Part shown: piece after piece, positions 39,265-49,290 of the stretch
Position numbering within the stretch: position 1 is the stretch's first letter
Layout: every line of letters starts with the position of its first letter
Assembly (NCBI GenBank): GCA_020634935.1
Contig: JACKAT010000010.1
Coordinates: 1-64,000 of the forward strand
DNA from: Anaerolineales bacterium
GTDB lineage: Bacteria > Chloroflexota > Anaerolineae > 4572-78 > J111
Direction: 5' to 3'
Length of the DNA stretch: 64,000 nucleotides
Position numbers and translations under genes: made by a program
Notes under the pieces: generated by a model
Databases searched by the model: none
What the model saw: only the letters and a program-made list of their open reading frames with translations
What the model was told of the DNA's origin: nothing

Positions 39265-42200
39265 ATGAACCGCCTAAGATTATCATTTTTCGGTCCACCG
39301 GAGATTTATTACGATGATCAGCCGCTCACCTTTCGGACGCGGAAAGCCCTGGCTCTGCTGATCTATTTGGCGACGGAAGCCGGGCAGCAGCCGCGTGAAA
39401 AGTTGACGGCCCTCTTTTGGCCCGAAAGCGAGGCCGACCGGGGGCGCGCGATGCTGCGCACCAGCCTGGTTCATCTACGGGCGGTGCTGGACCGCTTCGA
39501 GGACCCTTATTTGATCGTCGAGCGTCAGGCGCTGGGGTTCAACCCCGCCCTCGACCTTGATTTCGACCTCCATCGGCTGCAACAGGCGCTGAATACGCTG
39601 GAGCGACAATCCAACCCGCCAGCCGGCGATCAAGTGATCGCCCAGCTCCAAACGGCGGTGGATCGCTATCGCGGTGATTTTCTGGAGGGCTTCACCCTAC
39701 CCGATACACCCACCTTCGACGACTGGGTGACCTTGCAGCGGGAGTTCTGGCATGGCCGGGTCAGCCGCTTGTTTGAGGCGCTGTCCCAGGGCTATTTTGA
39801 GCGGGGCGATCTGGCCAACGGCATCGAAACGGCCACCCGTTGGCAAAACCACGACCCTTTTAGTGAGGCGGCGGCCTCACGCCTGATGCAGCTTTATTTC
39901 GCCGACCATAATCGAGCCGCCGCCCTGCAAACCTATGCCGACTATCAAACCATGCTGGCTGATGAATTTGGAGCCGTCCCCTCACCGGAAATCGAAGCCC
40001 TGGCGGCCCGAATCCGGGCCAACGCCGCGCCGCAGCGGCTGCCAGACGCCCCCACCCCCGCCCGCGCCCCCGCCGATTTAGCCTTTGTGGGCCGCACCAA
40101 CGAGTTTCATCATTTGCAAGCTATTTTTGAACGGGCCGGCCGGGGGGAGACGCAAGTGGCGCTGTTGACCGGTGAAGCCGGCATTGGCAAAACCCGGCTG
40201 GCGACCGAGTTTCTGACCTGGGCTAAGGCCCAAGGGGCCGACATTTTGCCGGGCCGCGCCTTCGAGGCCGGGGGGCGACTGCCCTACCAACCGCTCATTC
40301 AATGTCTCCGGGCTCGCCTATCCCGCGAAAACGCCCCCGACGACCTGCTGTCCGATATTTGGCTGGCCGAGTTGAGCCGCTTGCTGCCCGAACTCCGCGA
40401 TCGCTACCCCGATTTAGCCGAGCCGCAGCCAGATGAGGCCACCGCCCAAACCCGGCTGTTTGAAGCCATCACCCGCTTGGGACAGGCCTTGGCCCGGCGC
40501 GCCCCGCTGCTCATCTTTCTCGATGATGCCCAGTGGGCCGACATCGCCTCGCTGGATGCGCTGCAATTTGCTCTGTCGCGCTGGAATGAGACGCGAACCC
40601 CGATGATGCTCCTGCTCAGCGCCCGCAGCGGAGCTTTGACCAGCCCATCTGATTTACGAAACTGGCTCACCCGCCTCAAATCCGGCGTCGCCATTACCCG
40701 GCTCGACCTTCATTATCTCACCCGTGAAAACACGCTGGCCCTGATAACCGCCTTACAAGCGCGGCTCTCCCAAGCGTCACAATCGACTGCTGCTGCGGAC
40801 GACACCCGCCCGGTCCCGCTTAAGCTCGATGCCTTTGCCGAGGCGCTCCATACCGAAACGGGCGGGCATCCCTTTTTCATCGCCGAGACGATTAAAGCCC
40901 TGCTGGAGCAAAACGTGTTGGTGCCGGGGCAAACCGATGATGGCACAAAGGGGTTGATGTGGCGCACCTTAGCCGGTGAGACCACGGGGCGTTTTCCATT
41001 TCTACGCATCATTCCGACCTCGGTCCGGCAGGCCATTTTGGATCGCCTGGCTCGGTTGACCCCAACAGCCAAGGCGCTGCTCACCAGCGCTGCTATATTG
41101 GGGCAGGAAGCCACCTTCGAGCAGTTGTGTGCGGTATCGGCGGTGGCTGAAATGGACGGTTTGGAGGCGCTGGAAGACTTGATAGGCCGACGCCTGCTGT
41201 TGGAGCGCGAGGCGATGATCCCCACCTACTTGGTGGCCCATGACCTGTTGCGGACCGTGCTTTATGAGGAAACCGGCACGGCCCGTAAGCGCGTTCTTCA
41301 CCGCCGGGCCATGACGGTGTTGGCCGGGGCAGCACCCGCTCGGTTGGCCTACCACGCTCTGGCCGCCGGAGCCGTCGAAGCAGCCTTTCAATACAGCGTC
41401 GCCGCCGGTGATGCCGCTTTTGCGCTGTCGGCGGCCAACGAAGCCGCCGACCACTATCAAACGGCCCGCCAACTGCTAGACTCGGCGGCAGTACCCGCGC
41501 TAGCGCCATCGGCTTATCAGCATCTCTACACCCGGCTGGGGCGAGCTTTGGAACTGAATGAGCAGTTCGGTCAGGCGCTGGCGATCTATGAGGAATTGGG
41601 ACAAATCGCCAAACAGCATAACGCCCCCACCGTCGAACTGGCCGCATTAATGGCGCAGGTCACTATCCTGGCGGTCGGCGGCTCGCCCTTGTTTCAATCA
41701 AAGCGGGCCGAAAGCCTGTTGTTACAAGCGTTAGCGTTGGCTCAGACCATTGATGACCAGGTGATTGAGACCAAAATCCTCTGGCGGATGATGCAAGTTT
41801 ACATGTTCAGTGGGGGTCGATTTCAAGAATGCATCGACGCCGGGGAACGCGCTTTGGCCCTGGCTCATCAACTCGATCTGCCTGAACAGATTGCCTTCAT
41901 TCTGGGCGATTTGGCGCTGATTTATACCGACACTCTGAATTTCCAACATTGCCTGGAATTGGCGACGGAAGCGGCCCAACGATGGCGAACGCTGGGTAAT
42001 CGCTCGATGGAAGTCGATGCGCTATCAAAGTTGATGGGCATCCACGTCTATATGGGGCAGTACGAGCCGGCGTTGGCCCTCTCGGCGGAAGCGTATCAGA
42101 TCAGTCAAGCGATCAACAATGTTTGGGGACAGTGGCAAAGCCGAGCTTTCACCGGATATGTCTATTGGGAACGCGGTCAGCCGGACCAGGCGCTGCTGGT

Positions 42201-42894
42201 GTTAGAGGACATCATTCGGCTGGGGGAACAGGGCGGCTATCCCTTCCCCCTAACGTATTCAAGAGCGCAGTTGGCCCTGGTCTACGGGGATTTGGGGTTG
42301 ATCGAGCGCGGTCTGGCGCTGGCCCGCCTCGCCCTTGAAGCGGATGCGCAATTTCCCATGTTTCGGGTCCACATTCTGGCCGTGTTGGCCCAGCTTCACC
42401 TCCGGCAAGGTCAACTGACCGAGGCGCAAGCCCTGGTTGACCAGGCTCGCCTGGATCCCCTACGAGCGGCGCATCCGGTTTGGGCCTTATATTTGCCGGT
42501 AGTCGAGGCCGAGTTAGCCGTTCAGCAAGAAGATTACGCCCAGGCCCTCGACGTGACGGCAGCCTATCTGACGACCTTAGATCACCATGCGATCCGGCTC
42601 TATCGCCTCCCGACCCTCTACCGGCGCGGCCAGGCGTTGTTGGGTCAAAACCAACCCGATGCCGCCGGCGACTGCTGGCTCGAAGCTCGCGCCGCTGCTG
42701 AGGAGATGGGAGCACGACGTTGGTTGTGGCCTATCCTGTTCGCCCTCAGCGGGCTTGAACCCGACCCGGCTCAGGCCACCGCGTTGCACCAACAGGCTCG
42801 CGAAATCGTGGGGTATATCCGTCAGCACACACCGCCGGACTTCCGAGCGTCGTTTCTCGATTTACCCGAAGTACGGGCGGTGCTGGCTGAATAA
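39265..42894 (+). CDS. BTAD/SARP-type transcriptional regulator with AAA ATPase and TPR
   Basis: 1,209 residues from the ATG at 39265 (MNRLRLSFFGPPEI); the frame is open further upstream through the promoter. Domains in order: OmpR-like winged helix (1-95), BTAD (about 98-245), an NB-type ATPase with Walker A GEAGIGKTR at 303-311 and Walker B LLIFLDDAQWAD near 415-426, a winged-helix region, and TPR repeats (about 780-1200). SARP-like regulators bind direct repeats. It is the first gene before the CPBP protease and the permease pseudogene, so control of those genes is possible (inference). Confidence 0.88.
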   Translation: MNRLRLSFFGPPEIYYDDQPLTFRTRKALALLIYLATEAGQQPREKLTALFWPESEADRGRAMLRTSLVHLRAVLDRFEDPYLIVERQALGFNPALDLDFDLHRLQQALNTLERQSNPPAGDQVIAQLQTAVDRYRGDFLEGFTLPDTPTFDDWVTLQREFWHGRVSRLFEALSQGYFERGDLANGIETATRWQNHDPFSEAAASRLMQLYFADHNRAAALQTYADYQTMLADEFGAVPSPEIEALAARIRANAAPQRLPDAPTPARAPADLAFVGRTNEFHHLQAIFERAGRGETQVALLTGEAGIGKTRLATEFLTWAKAQGADILPGRAFEAGGRLPYQPLIQCLRARLSRENAPDDLLSDIWLAELSRLLPELRDRYPDLAEPQPDEATAQTRLFEAITRLGQALARRAPLLIFLDDAQWADIASLDALQFALSRWNETRTPMMLLLSARSGALTSPSDLRNWLTRLKSGVAITRLDLHYLTRENTLALITALQARLSQASQSTAAADDTRPVPLKLDAFAEALHTETGGHPFFIAETIKALLEQNVLVPGQTDDGTKGLMWRTLAGETTGRFPFLRIIPTSVRQAILDRLARLTPTAKALLTSAAILGQEATFEQLCAVSAVAEMDGLEALEDLIGRRLLLEREAMIPTYLVAHDLLRTVLYEETGTARKRVLHRRAMTVLAGAAPARLAYHALAAGAVEAAFQYSVAAGDAAFALSAANEAADHYQTARQLLDSAAVPALAPSAYQHLYTRLGRALELNEQFGQALAIYEELGQIAKQHNAPTVELAALMAQVTILAVGGSPLFQSKRAESLLLQALALAQTIDDQVIETKILWRMMQVYMFSGGRFQECIDAGERALALAHQLDLPEQIAFILGDLALIYTDTLNFQHCLELATEAAQRWRTLGNRSMEVDALSKLMGIHVYMGQYEPALALSAEAYQISQAINNVWGQWQSRAFTGYVYWERGQPDQALLVLEDIIRLGEQGGYPFPLTYSRAQLALVYGDLGLIERGLALARLALEADAQFPMFRVHILAVLAQLHLRQGQLTEAQALVDQARLDPLRAAHPVWALYLPVVEAELAVQQEDYAQALDVTAAYLTTLDHHAIRLYRLPTLYRRGQALLGQNQPDAAGDCWLEARAAAEEMGARRWLWPILFALSGLEPDPAQATALHQQAREIVGYIRQHTPPDFRASFLDLPEVRAVLAE

Positions 42895-42909
42895 ATAGAC
42901 ATTATTGGC

Positions 42910-42950
42910 GGTGACAGTCACTTATTGGTGACCTTTTAGTCACATGTCAA
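42910..42950. repeat. Half GTGACAGTCAC element joined to an ArsR-promoter-like copy
   Basis: GGTGACAGTCACTT (42910-42923) is one arm of the dispersed inverted element. It joins GTGAC-N6-GTCAC (42928-42943) and TGTCAA (42945-42950). The second part resembles 36209-36231, the ArsR operator and -35, but the -10 is degenerate (AATAAG on minus). Probably a relic. Confidence 0.5.
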
Positions 42951-42998
42951 GAGGCAATTTGGTATTCATCAAACGTGCGGCCAGAAAGATGACTTCGC

Positions 42999-43075
42999 TG
43001 TGACCCTCCCACCGCCATTGTGATCCTCGGTAGTGACACCTGTCACATCCTTTTCCGGCTTCCTTTGGCTATACT
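42999..43075 (+). promoter_or_regulatory. GTGAC-box promoter of the CPBP protease gene
   Basis: TGTGACCCTC (42999-43008), TGTGATCCTC (43019-43028, 20 bp later) and the palindrome GTGACA-CC-TGTCAC (43033-43046). The -10 TATACT is at 43070-43075, and the -35 position (ACATCC) is poor, so activation is likely. The same spacing recurs before the permease at 44571. Confidence 0.65.
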
Positions 43076-43123
43076 GGTCGTAAGCTAAAACAACGGCAGT
43101 GTAGAACTCTAAAGGAGTCAAAA

Positions 43124-43915
43124 ATGAATCGCCTTATTACCTCCATTAAACAACACCCATTGATGACATTTTTCATCCTGGCCTATGCCTTGTCCTGGTG
43201 GCTGATCCCTTTTGGCGGTGATTTGCTGCCCCTCGGCCCCATCCTCGCGGCCCTGATCATGGTACCGCTCGTCGATGGTCGAGCCGGGCTAAAAACCTGG
43301 TGGCGCTTTATCACCCGCCGGCAGGGTAGGCTGGGCTGGTACGTGACGGCGGTCATCCTGATCGTAGCGATGAACTTCGCGGCGGCGGCGCTGGCTGTGC
43401 TGCTGGGGGCAGCCTTGCCCACCGTCGAGACGCTCACAAGCTGGCCAGAGGCATTGTTCATTACCTTTCCGATCTACTTCATACTGATTGCCCTGGGCGA
43501 AGAGACGGGCTGGCGAGGCTTCGCCATGCCGCGCCTTCAGGAAAAGCACTCCGCCCTTACGGCCAGCTTGATCCTGGGCCTTTTGGTGGCCTGCTGGCAC
43601 TTGCCCCTGGTAATTTTCAGCGAACGACCGCTGGTCGCAACGCTGCCGCTCATGCTGATCACCTTTGCCGCTCAGTTTATATTGACCTGGTTGGCCAATC
43701 ATGTCCAGGGTAAGGTTCTGATCGTGATGCTCGCCCACGCCGCGCAGGGCGGACTCGGCGGCGAATATTTCGGTTCGATGTTTACGGGCGCTGACGCGGT
43801 CCTTGAAGGCTGGCTGCTAACCGCGATTTTCTGGCTGGTAGCGGCCGGTATCATCCTGATGACCGGGTCAAGGCTGGCCCATCGCCAGCCCCTCGAAGCG
43901 GTAGCCATGGCCTAA
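43124..43915 (+). CDS. CPBP-family intramembrane protease
   Basis: A 263-residue polytopic membrane protein of the CPBP (Abi/CAAX-protease-like) family. The family signature GEETGWRGFAMPRLQ is at about 124-138 (E126, E127, R131 likely active), followed by ACWHLPL near 165 and a last histidine in LAHAAQGG near 206. About eight membrane segments are expected. Family members cleave prenylated or bacteriocin-related peptides, or act in immunity. AAAGGAG precedes the ATG. Its promoter shares GTGAC boxes with the permease pseudogene, hinting at a common regulon. Confidence 0.85.
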   Translation: MNRLITSIKQHPLMTFFILAYALSWWLIPFGGDLLPLGPILAALIMVPLVDGRAGLKTWWRFITRRQGRLGWYVTAVILIVAMNFAAAALAVLLGAALPTVETLTSWPEALFITFPIYFILIALGEETGWRGFAMPRLQEKHSALTASLILGLLVACWHLPLVIFSERPLVATLPLMLITFAAQFILTWLANHVQGKVLIVMLAHAAQGGLGGEYFGSMFTGADAVLEGWLLTAIFWLVAAGIILMTGSRLAHRQPLEAVAMA

Positions 43916-44119
43916 ACGCCTGAGGTGGGTAACCGGGCAGCCGCCATTAAAAAGCGCTGCCCGGTTACCGATTTCAACTTCATGCCTCGGTTATCCATCG
44001 GCCGCTCGACCCCCTGTCACCATTATAAAAGAAGAGAATAGCCTCATAGAGGAGGTGGCTTTTTGGGCTAATCGGAAATCGCTTTGCGGTCAAAGAATAG
44101 CCTCATAGAGCCTGTAGGA

Positions 44120-44465
44120 ATCGCTTTGCGGTCGGTAGGAACGATTTTTTGGCGGTAGGAACCGTTCGGCGGCGGTAGGAACCGTTCGGCAGTCGGTACG
44201 AACCGTTCGGCGGCGGTAGGAACCGTTCGGCGGTCGGTACGGACCGTTCGGCGGCGGTAGGAACCGTTCGGCGGCGGTAGGAACCGTTCGGCGGCGGTAG
44301 GAACCGTTCGGCGGCGGTAGGAACCGTTCGGCGGTCGGTACGGACGGTTCGGCGGCGGTAGGAACCGTTCGGCGGCGGTACGGACCGTTCGGCGGCGGTA
44401 GGAACCGTTCGGCGGTCGGTAGGAACCGTTCGGCGGCGGTACGGACGGTTCGGCGGTCGGGGAAA
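44120..44465. repeat. 20/21-bp tandem array with GAACCGTTC core
   Basis: About 15 regular units, plus two divergent ones at the left, read GGCGGCGGTAGGAACCGTTC (20 bp) or, with an extra T, 21 bp. The core GAACCGTTC is an inverted repeat with one central base; variants include GGACCGTTC and GGACGGTTC. Because the period is not a constant multiple of three, the minus-strand open frame (44103-44618) changes frame between units and is rejected as a gene. To the left, AATAGCCTCATAGAG is duplicated at 44037 and 44096. It lies in the 870-bp gap 43916-44786. Confidence 0.85.
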
Positions 44466-44570
44466 GGTTATTTTAGATGCAAAGGAACGGAGGGAAACCG
44501 GGCAGAATCCCCTGAGTTCCGGATAGAGCAATATTTTAGTCATCCCCAAAGAACACTCACATCCCTTCAC

Positions 44571-44647
44571 TATGACCGTCACACCAGCATTGTGACCCTC
44601 AACCGTGACATCCCTCACATTACCTCTCGACAGTTTTTTGTTATTCT
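44571..44647 (+). promoter_or_regulatory. GTGAC-box promoter of the permease pseudogene
   Basis: TATGACCGTC (44571-44580), TGTGACCCTC (44591-44600, 20 bp later) and GTGA-N6-TCAC (44605-44618). The -10-like TATTCT is at 44642-44647. Distances box2 to palindrome (13) and palindrome to -10 (37) equal those at 42999-43075. Confidence 0.6.
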
Positions 44648-44786
44648 GATTGTAGGCTTAGCCAGCGTTCAGTGCTTAGCCATTAGCTATCAAGCTCAAC
44701 AGTTATCTTTAACCTGACGGCTGACCGCTGAAAGCTGAACGCTTACATCGGATAAACAGCAATCGTTAAGCACAGGAGGTATCACT

Positions 44787-47198
44787 ATGGGCGTTATCAA
44801 ACATAAAATCTGGAATGATATCTGGCACAACAAAGGCCGCACGGCGCAAGTGGTGCTGATTATTGCGATGGGCGCTTTTGCCATCGGTATGATTATTACC
44901 ACCAGCGAAGTTGTCAGAGTGCGACTGGCCGAGGTTTGGCGAGCGGCCGCGCCGGCCATGATCAACCTGTCGGCCGACCCGCCGATTGACGACGAACAAC
45001 TGACCGCGTTGAAAAGCATTCCCGGCATCCAGGCTGTCGAGGGCCGCCTCTCGACCAATATTGAATGGCGGCTCAGCCCCGATCAACCCTGGTCGCCGGC
45101 CAACTTGATCGCCCGAGCTGATTACAACGATCAAACGTATGCCAAACTCACCTTGCTCGATGGTCACTGGCCCAGCCGCAAACGGGTAGCCGTAGAGAAG
45201 GGATCAGACAGCGCCTTCAACCTCCAACGGGGACAACCGGTCACCTTCCGCATCGACGACCATGAATACACCTTACAGGTGGGCGGCGTGATTTTCAACC
45301 CCTTTGTTAATGCGCCCAGTTTCAGCGGCGAAGCCCAGTTTTACGTCAGCCGCGACGAGTTTGCCAACCTGACCGGCGAAGAAAACTTCAATCAGATTTT
45401 GGCCGGCGCTCCGGTTTATGATGAGATCGCCATCAAAGCCCTGGCCGACCGGAGTGCAGCGCCAATTGGAGAAATTGGACGTGGATACCGGCGGGATCAT
45501 CCCGACCGATAGCGGCGACTCGCGCCTCTACGATCCCAACCAACATGCCGATCAAAATTCTGTGGATGCCGTTTTTCTGATCTTAGGCGTGATGGGCGGG
45601 CTGGCGTTGGTGTTGGGCTTGCTGCTGGTTTACAACACCATTACCGCTATTGTCGGCCAGCAGATGACTCAGATTGGGGTTATGAAGGCCATTGGGGCCG
45701 GGGCCAGCCGGATATTGCTCATCTACTTTAGCGGCGTGCTGATTTACGGCGGGCTGGCCTTACTGGTCACTATCCCTTTAAGCGCGTTGGGATCGCAGCA
45801 GTTGAGCAATTTCCTGTTATCCGTTTTCAACCTCGATCCCAGCCCGCTGACGCTGTCACCCACTGCCGCGCTGGTTCAGACGGCGATTGCGCTGCTGGCC
45901 CCATTGCTGGCCGCTTTGGCGCCGGTGTTCGCCGGGGCGCGCATTACCGTGCGCGAGGCCATCAGCACTTACGGCTTGGGCGGCGGCAGCGGGCTGGAAC
46001 GTCTGTTAGCGAAGGTGCAGCGTATCTCCCGGCTGATTTTGTTGACTCTGAACAATACGTTTCGTAACCGAGGCCGGGTGACGGTCACCCAACTGGCGCT
46101 GGTGGTCAGCGGCCTGATGTTTATGATGATTATGGCCGTGCAGGACTCGGTGGCCTATACCTTTGGCGACTTGATCTTTTCCATCCTCAAATTCAACGTC
46201 AGCCTGCAATTTGAGGAGCCTGAACGGATGCAAGAAGTGGAACGACTCACCCTGGCTTATCCGGGGGTAAAAAATGTGGAAATGTGGGGCCTGGCCGAGG
46301 CTAAGATTCGACCGGCCGGCCAACGCGAGTCCAACACGGACAAAACCGCCACACTGTTTGGCGTGCCGTTGCCCACCCAGCTCTATGGGCCGCAGTTGCG
46401 AGTCGGGCGCTGGTTACAGCCCGGCGACACCAACGCGGTCGTGCTCAACCAGAAGTTAGCCGAGGAGGCCGGGGTGGCCTGGGCGATTGGGTGACGTTCG
46501 ATCACGGCAGCCAGGGCGAGTCGAAATGGCTGGTGGTCGGGCTGCTGTTCGACCCGGTCATCTCGAATTCGGCCCACGTGCCGCGCGAAACCATGCTCCG
46601 CGAAACCAAGAGTGTCAATAAAACCAGCACGGTCTGGATTCAAACCGACCGCACCGACGCCGCCGGCGAAGCCGCCATAGCCGCCGGGCTGCGAGCCTAC
46701 TACGACAGCCATGAGCTGCCGGTCAATCCGCGGAGTCCGTTCGGGGAAGACACCTCTAACCAACTGACCGAGCGGGTTCTCAACAATTTTGGCATCATCA
46801 TCAAGTTACTGGCGGCGATGGCCGTCATCATTGCCCTGGTCGGCAGCATCGCTCTCAGCGGCGTTCTCTCACTCAGCGTACGCGAACGCACCCGCGAAAT
46901 CGGCGTGATGCGGGCGATTGGGGCCTCGTCAGGTTCGATTGCTCGGCTGTTCATCGGCGAGGGTCTAATTCTGGGGCTGCTTAGCTGGCTCATCGCCCTG
47001 CCGCTCAGCCTACCGGCCGGTTACTTGATGACTCAAGCGATCAGCAGCGTCTTCAGCGTGGAAATTATCTTTCATTACACCCCCACCGGAGCCGTGTATT
47101 GGCTGGCGATCATCACCGGGTTAGCCATCGCCGCCAGTTGGCTGCCGGCCTACGGCGCGACCCGCGTAAGCGTCCGCGAGAGTCTGGCTTATCAATAG
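44787..47198 (+). pseudogene. FtsX-type ABC transporter permease broken by two frameshifts
   Basis: Paralogue of the intact 804-residue permease at 50778-53192, with the same start pattern (IKHKIWNDIWHNKGRTAQVV) and almost the same total length (2,412 bp). The frame is lost at about 45450 (an extra C in the run after GCCGA) and again at about 46476 (one base missing before CTGGGCGATTGGGTG). The shifts are +1 and -1. Two large periplasmic parts and two FtsX-like four-helix regions are still recognisable. Whether it is a true pseudogene or a sequencing artefact cannot be told here. Confidence 0.8.
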
Positions 47199-47395
47199 AG
47201 TTAGTGGAGTTGGTAGAGTTTATAGAGTTAGTGGAGTTATGGAGTTAATGGAGTTATGGAGTTAATGCAGTTTAATGAGTTGTTCAATAGCTGATTAGAC
47301 CCGTTTTTGAGTAAAATTGGCTGACTATTTAACTCGAAAACGCCTTAGACTCGATGAACTCTATAAACTCCATAAACTCTATGAACTCCAATAGA
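47199..47395. repeat. Arms of GAGTTNATG repeats forming a large inverted repeat
   Basis: About eight 9-10-bp units such as GGAGTTATG and GAGTTAATG run from 47203 to 47275. The complementary CATNAACTC-type units run from 47353 to 47392 (ACTCTATAAACTCCATAAAC). The arms can pair across about 75 bp. The 61-codon frame at 47354 made of N-S-I repeats is a by-product. Confidence 0.6.
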
Positions 47396-47408
47396 GATTC
47401 GCAGAACA

Positions 47409-48593
47409 ATGAATTCGGACTACACTATGATTATGGACAAAGAGCCGATCTTCCCGCTCACCAATTTACGATTGATCCACGTGGCCACCTACCTGACGGC
47501 GGTCGTTATCGGGGTGCTGGGCGCGGGCGGGCTGACTGACTTGCTGGCGCGTCTGGCCTTCGTAACGCTCTGTCTGGCCTTTGCCCTGGTGTACGCGGTT
47601 GCCGTTCGCCGCGACGATTTTGTCCGGTGGGCGCACTTCTATTTCGCCGTGCAGACCGGCCTATTCATCGGTCTCATCGCCCTGCGCTCGCCGAGCGGCG
47701 CGTTTCCTTTCCTGCTCTTTGTTCTGGCTATCCAGGCCACCATCGTTTTTCCGGGGCGCATCGCCGTGCGCTGGCTGGCGCTATTTTATCTGCTGGCCAG
47801 CTTTAGCGAATATCTGATGGCCGATCTGGAAAATGCCATCGGCGGCGCTATCTTTTATATCGCGGTCTTTTTTCTGGCCGGGATGATCGGCCACAGCACC
47901 CGCCGGGCGGAGCTGACCAGTCGCTTCAATCAGGAATTGGTGGATGTGCTGCAAACAGCGCGCCATCAGCTTCAAGAGTTGGCTGTAGTCGAAGAGCGTA
48001 ATCGCCTGGCCCGCGACATCCACGATGGGCTGGGCCATTACTTGACCGCGACGACGATGCAGGTACAGGGTGCCAGAGCGCTGCTGACCACCACCGACGC
48101 CGCCACCCAGGCTCCGGCTGCGCTCGATGCGTTGAGCAAGGCTGAAACCTTGCTGCAAGAAGCGCTGGCCGATGTGCGCCGCTCGGTTGGGGCATTGCGA
48201 ACCACCCCGGCCAACCAGAAGCCCCTCCCGGCCGCGATAGGTGATCTGGTGGCCGAGTGCCGGGCGACCACCGACGCCGATGTCCGATTCGACCTGCGGG
48301 GCGCGGCCCGCCCGCTCAGCTCGCCTATCGAACTGACGCTCTACCGCGTGGCTCAGGAAGGCCTGACCAACATACGCAAGCACGCTCAGGCCAAGCGGGT
48401 CGAGGTGATGTTGGCGTATGATCTCGATAAAGTCAACCTGACCATCGGCGACAACGGCCGGGGGATGGGCGAGAGCGCGAACGGCTACGGTTTGCTCGGC
48501 CTGCGCGAACGAGTTCAACTGGTGGGCGGCCAAGTTACGATTCAGACTGCCCCGGAACAAGGCTTTCGCCTGGAAGTGGAGATACCGACATGA
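47409..48593 (+). CDS. NarL-type membrane histidine kinase
   Basis: A 394-residue kinase. About six membrane segments lie between residues 18 and 165. A HisKA_3 dimerisation domain follows with H205 (ERNRLARDIHDGLGHYL), and a HATPase domain (LTNIRKHAQAKRV, DNGRGMGES, GYGLLGLRERVQLVGG). The stop overlaps the response-regulator start (ATGA), so the pair is translationally coupled. It follows the permease pseudogene, the typical position for a sensor that controls it. Confidence 0.9.
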   Translation: MNSDYTMIMDKEPIFPLTNLRLIHVATYLTAVVIGVLGAGGLTDLLARLAFVTLCLAFALVYAVAVRRDDFVRWAHFYFAVQTGLFIGLIALRSPSGAFPFLLFVLAIQATIVFPGRIAVRWLALFYLLASFSEYLMADLENAIGGAIFYIAVFFLAGMIGHSTRRAELTSRFNQELVDVLQTARHQLQELAVVEERNRLARDIHDGLGHYLTATTMQVQGARALLTTTDAATQAPAALDALSKAETLLQEALADVRRSVGALRTTPANQKPLPAAIGDLVAECRATTDADVRFDLRGAARPLSSPIELTLYRVAQEGLTNIRKHAQAKRVEVMLAYDLDKVNLTIGDNGRGMGESANGYGLLGLRERVQLVGGQVTIQTAPEQGFRLEVEIPT

Positions 48594-49237
48594 CCATCAA
48601 AATTTTATTAGCCGACGATCAAGCCCTCTTTCGCGATGGGCTGCGCATCCTGCTGTCGACGCAGCCGGATATTGAAGTGGTGGGCGAAGCCGTTAACGGC
48701 GAAGAAGCGCTGCGCCTGGTCGCCAAATTACGCCCCGACATCGTGTTGATGGACATGCGCATGCCCGTCCTCGACGGCGTCGAGACCACCCGCCGTCTGC
48801 ATGACACCCAGCCGGACTGCCGCGTCATCGTCCTGACCACCTTCGACGACGACGAATTGGTGTTCGAGGGGCTGCGGGCCGGGGCGGTCGGCTATTTGCT
48901 CAAGGCCGTGTCGACTCCGCGCTTGCTCGAAGCCATCCGCGCCGTGGCCCGTGGCGAGTCGATTTTAGACCCCACCGTCACGGCCAAAGTGGTCGCCGAG
49001 TTTGCCCGCCTGGCCAATCAAACCACCCGCCCCGAAGCGTTGGTCAACCCCCTCTCGGATCGTGAAATCGAAGTGCTGCGTTTGGTGGCCAAAGGTGCCA
49101 CCAATGCCGAGATTGCTGCCACGCTTTTTATCGCCGAGGGTACGGTCAGAAATCATCTCACCAACATTTTGGGCAAACTCGGCGTTAGTGATCGTACTCA
49201 AGCGGCAGTCAAAGCCAAGGAGTTGGGGTTGGTGTAG
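48590..49237 (+). CDS. NarL/FixJ-family response regulator
   Basis: A 215-residue regulator. The receiver has D10, D11, phosphoacceptor D55 (LMDMRMPV) and Lys near 105 (LLKAVS). The C-terminal LuxR helix-turn-helix is at about 148-205 (LSDREIEVLRLVAKGATNAEIAATLFIAEGTVRNHLTNILGKL). It forms a pair with the kinase at 47409. Candidate targets are the GTGAC-box promoters at 42999 and 44571. Confidence 0.93.
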   Translation: MTIKILLADDQALFRDGLRILLSTQPDIEVVGEAVNGEEALRLVAKLRPDIVLMDMRMPVLDGVETTRRLHDTQPDCRVIVLTTFDDDELVFEGLRAGAVGYLLKAVSTPRLLEAIRAVARGESILDPTVTAKVVAEFARLANQTTRPEALVNPLSDREIEVLRLVAKGATNAEIAATLFIAEGTVRNHLTNILGKLGVSDRTQAAVKAKELGLV

Positions 49238-49290
49238 AGAGAAGAGATTTACTCCATGCCACCTTGCAATAGTGCTGACATTGAGTGCGT

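Noticed and set aside
44103..44618. 171-codon minus-strand frame over the 20/21-bp array
   Set aside because: The reading frame changes with each 20-bp unit, so the peptide repeats are in different frames. This is not how a repeat protein evolves.
47354..47539. 61-codon frame of N-S-I repeats
   Set aside because: It is a by-product of the CATNAACTC repeat and overlaps the real start of the kinase gene.
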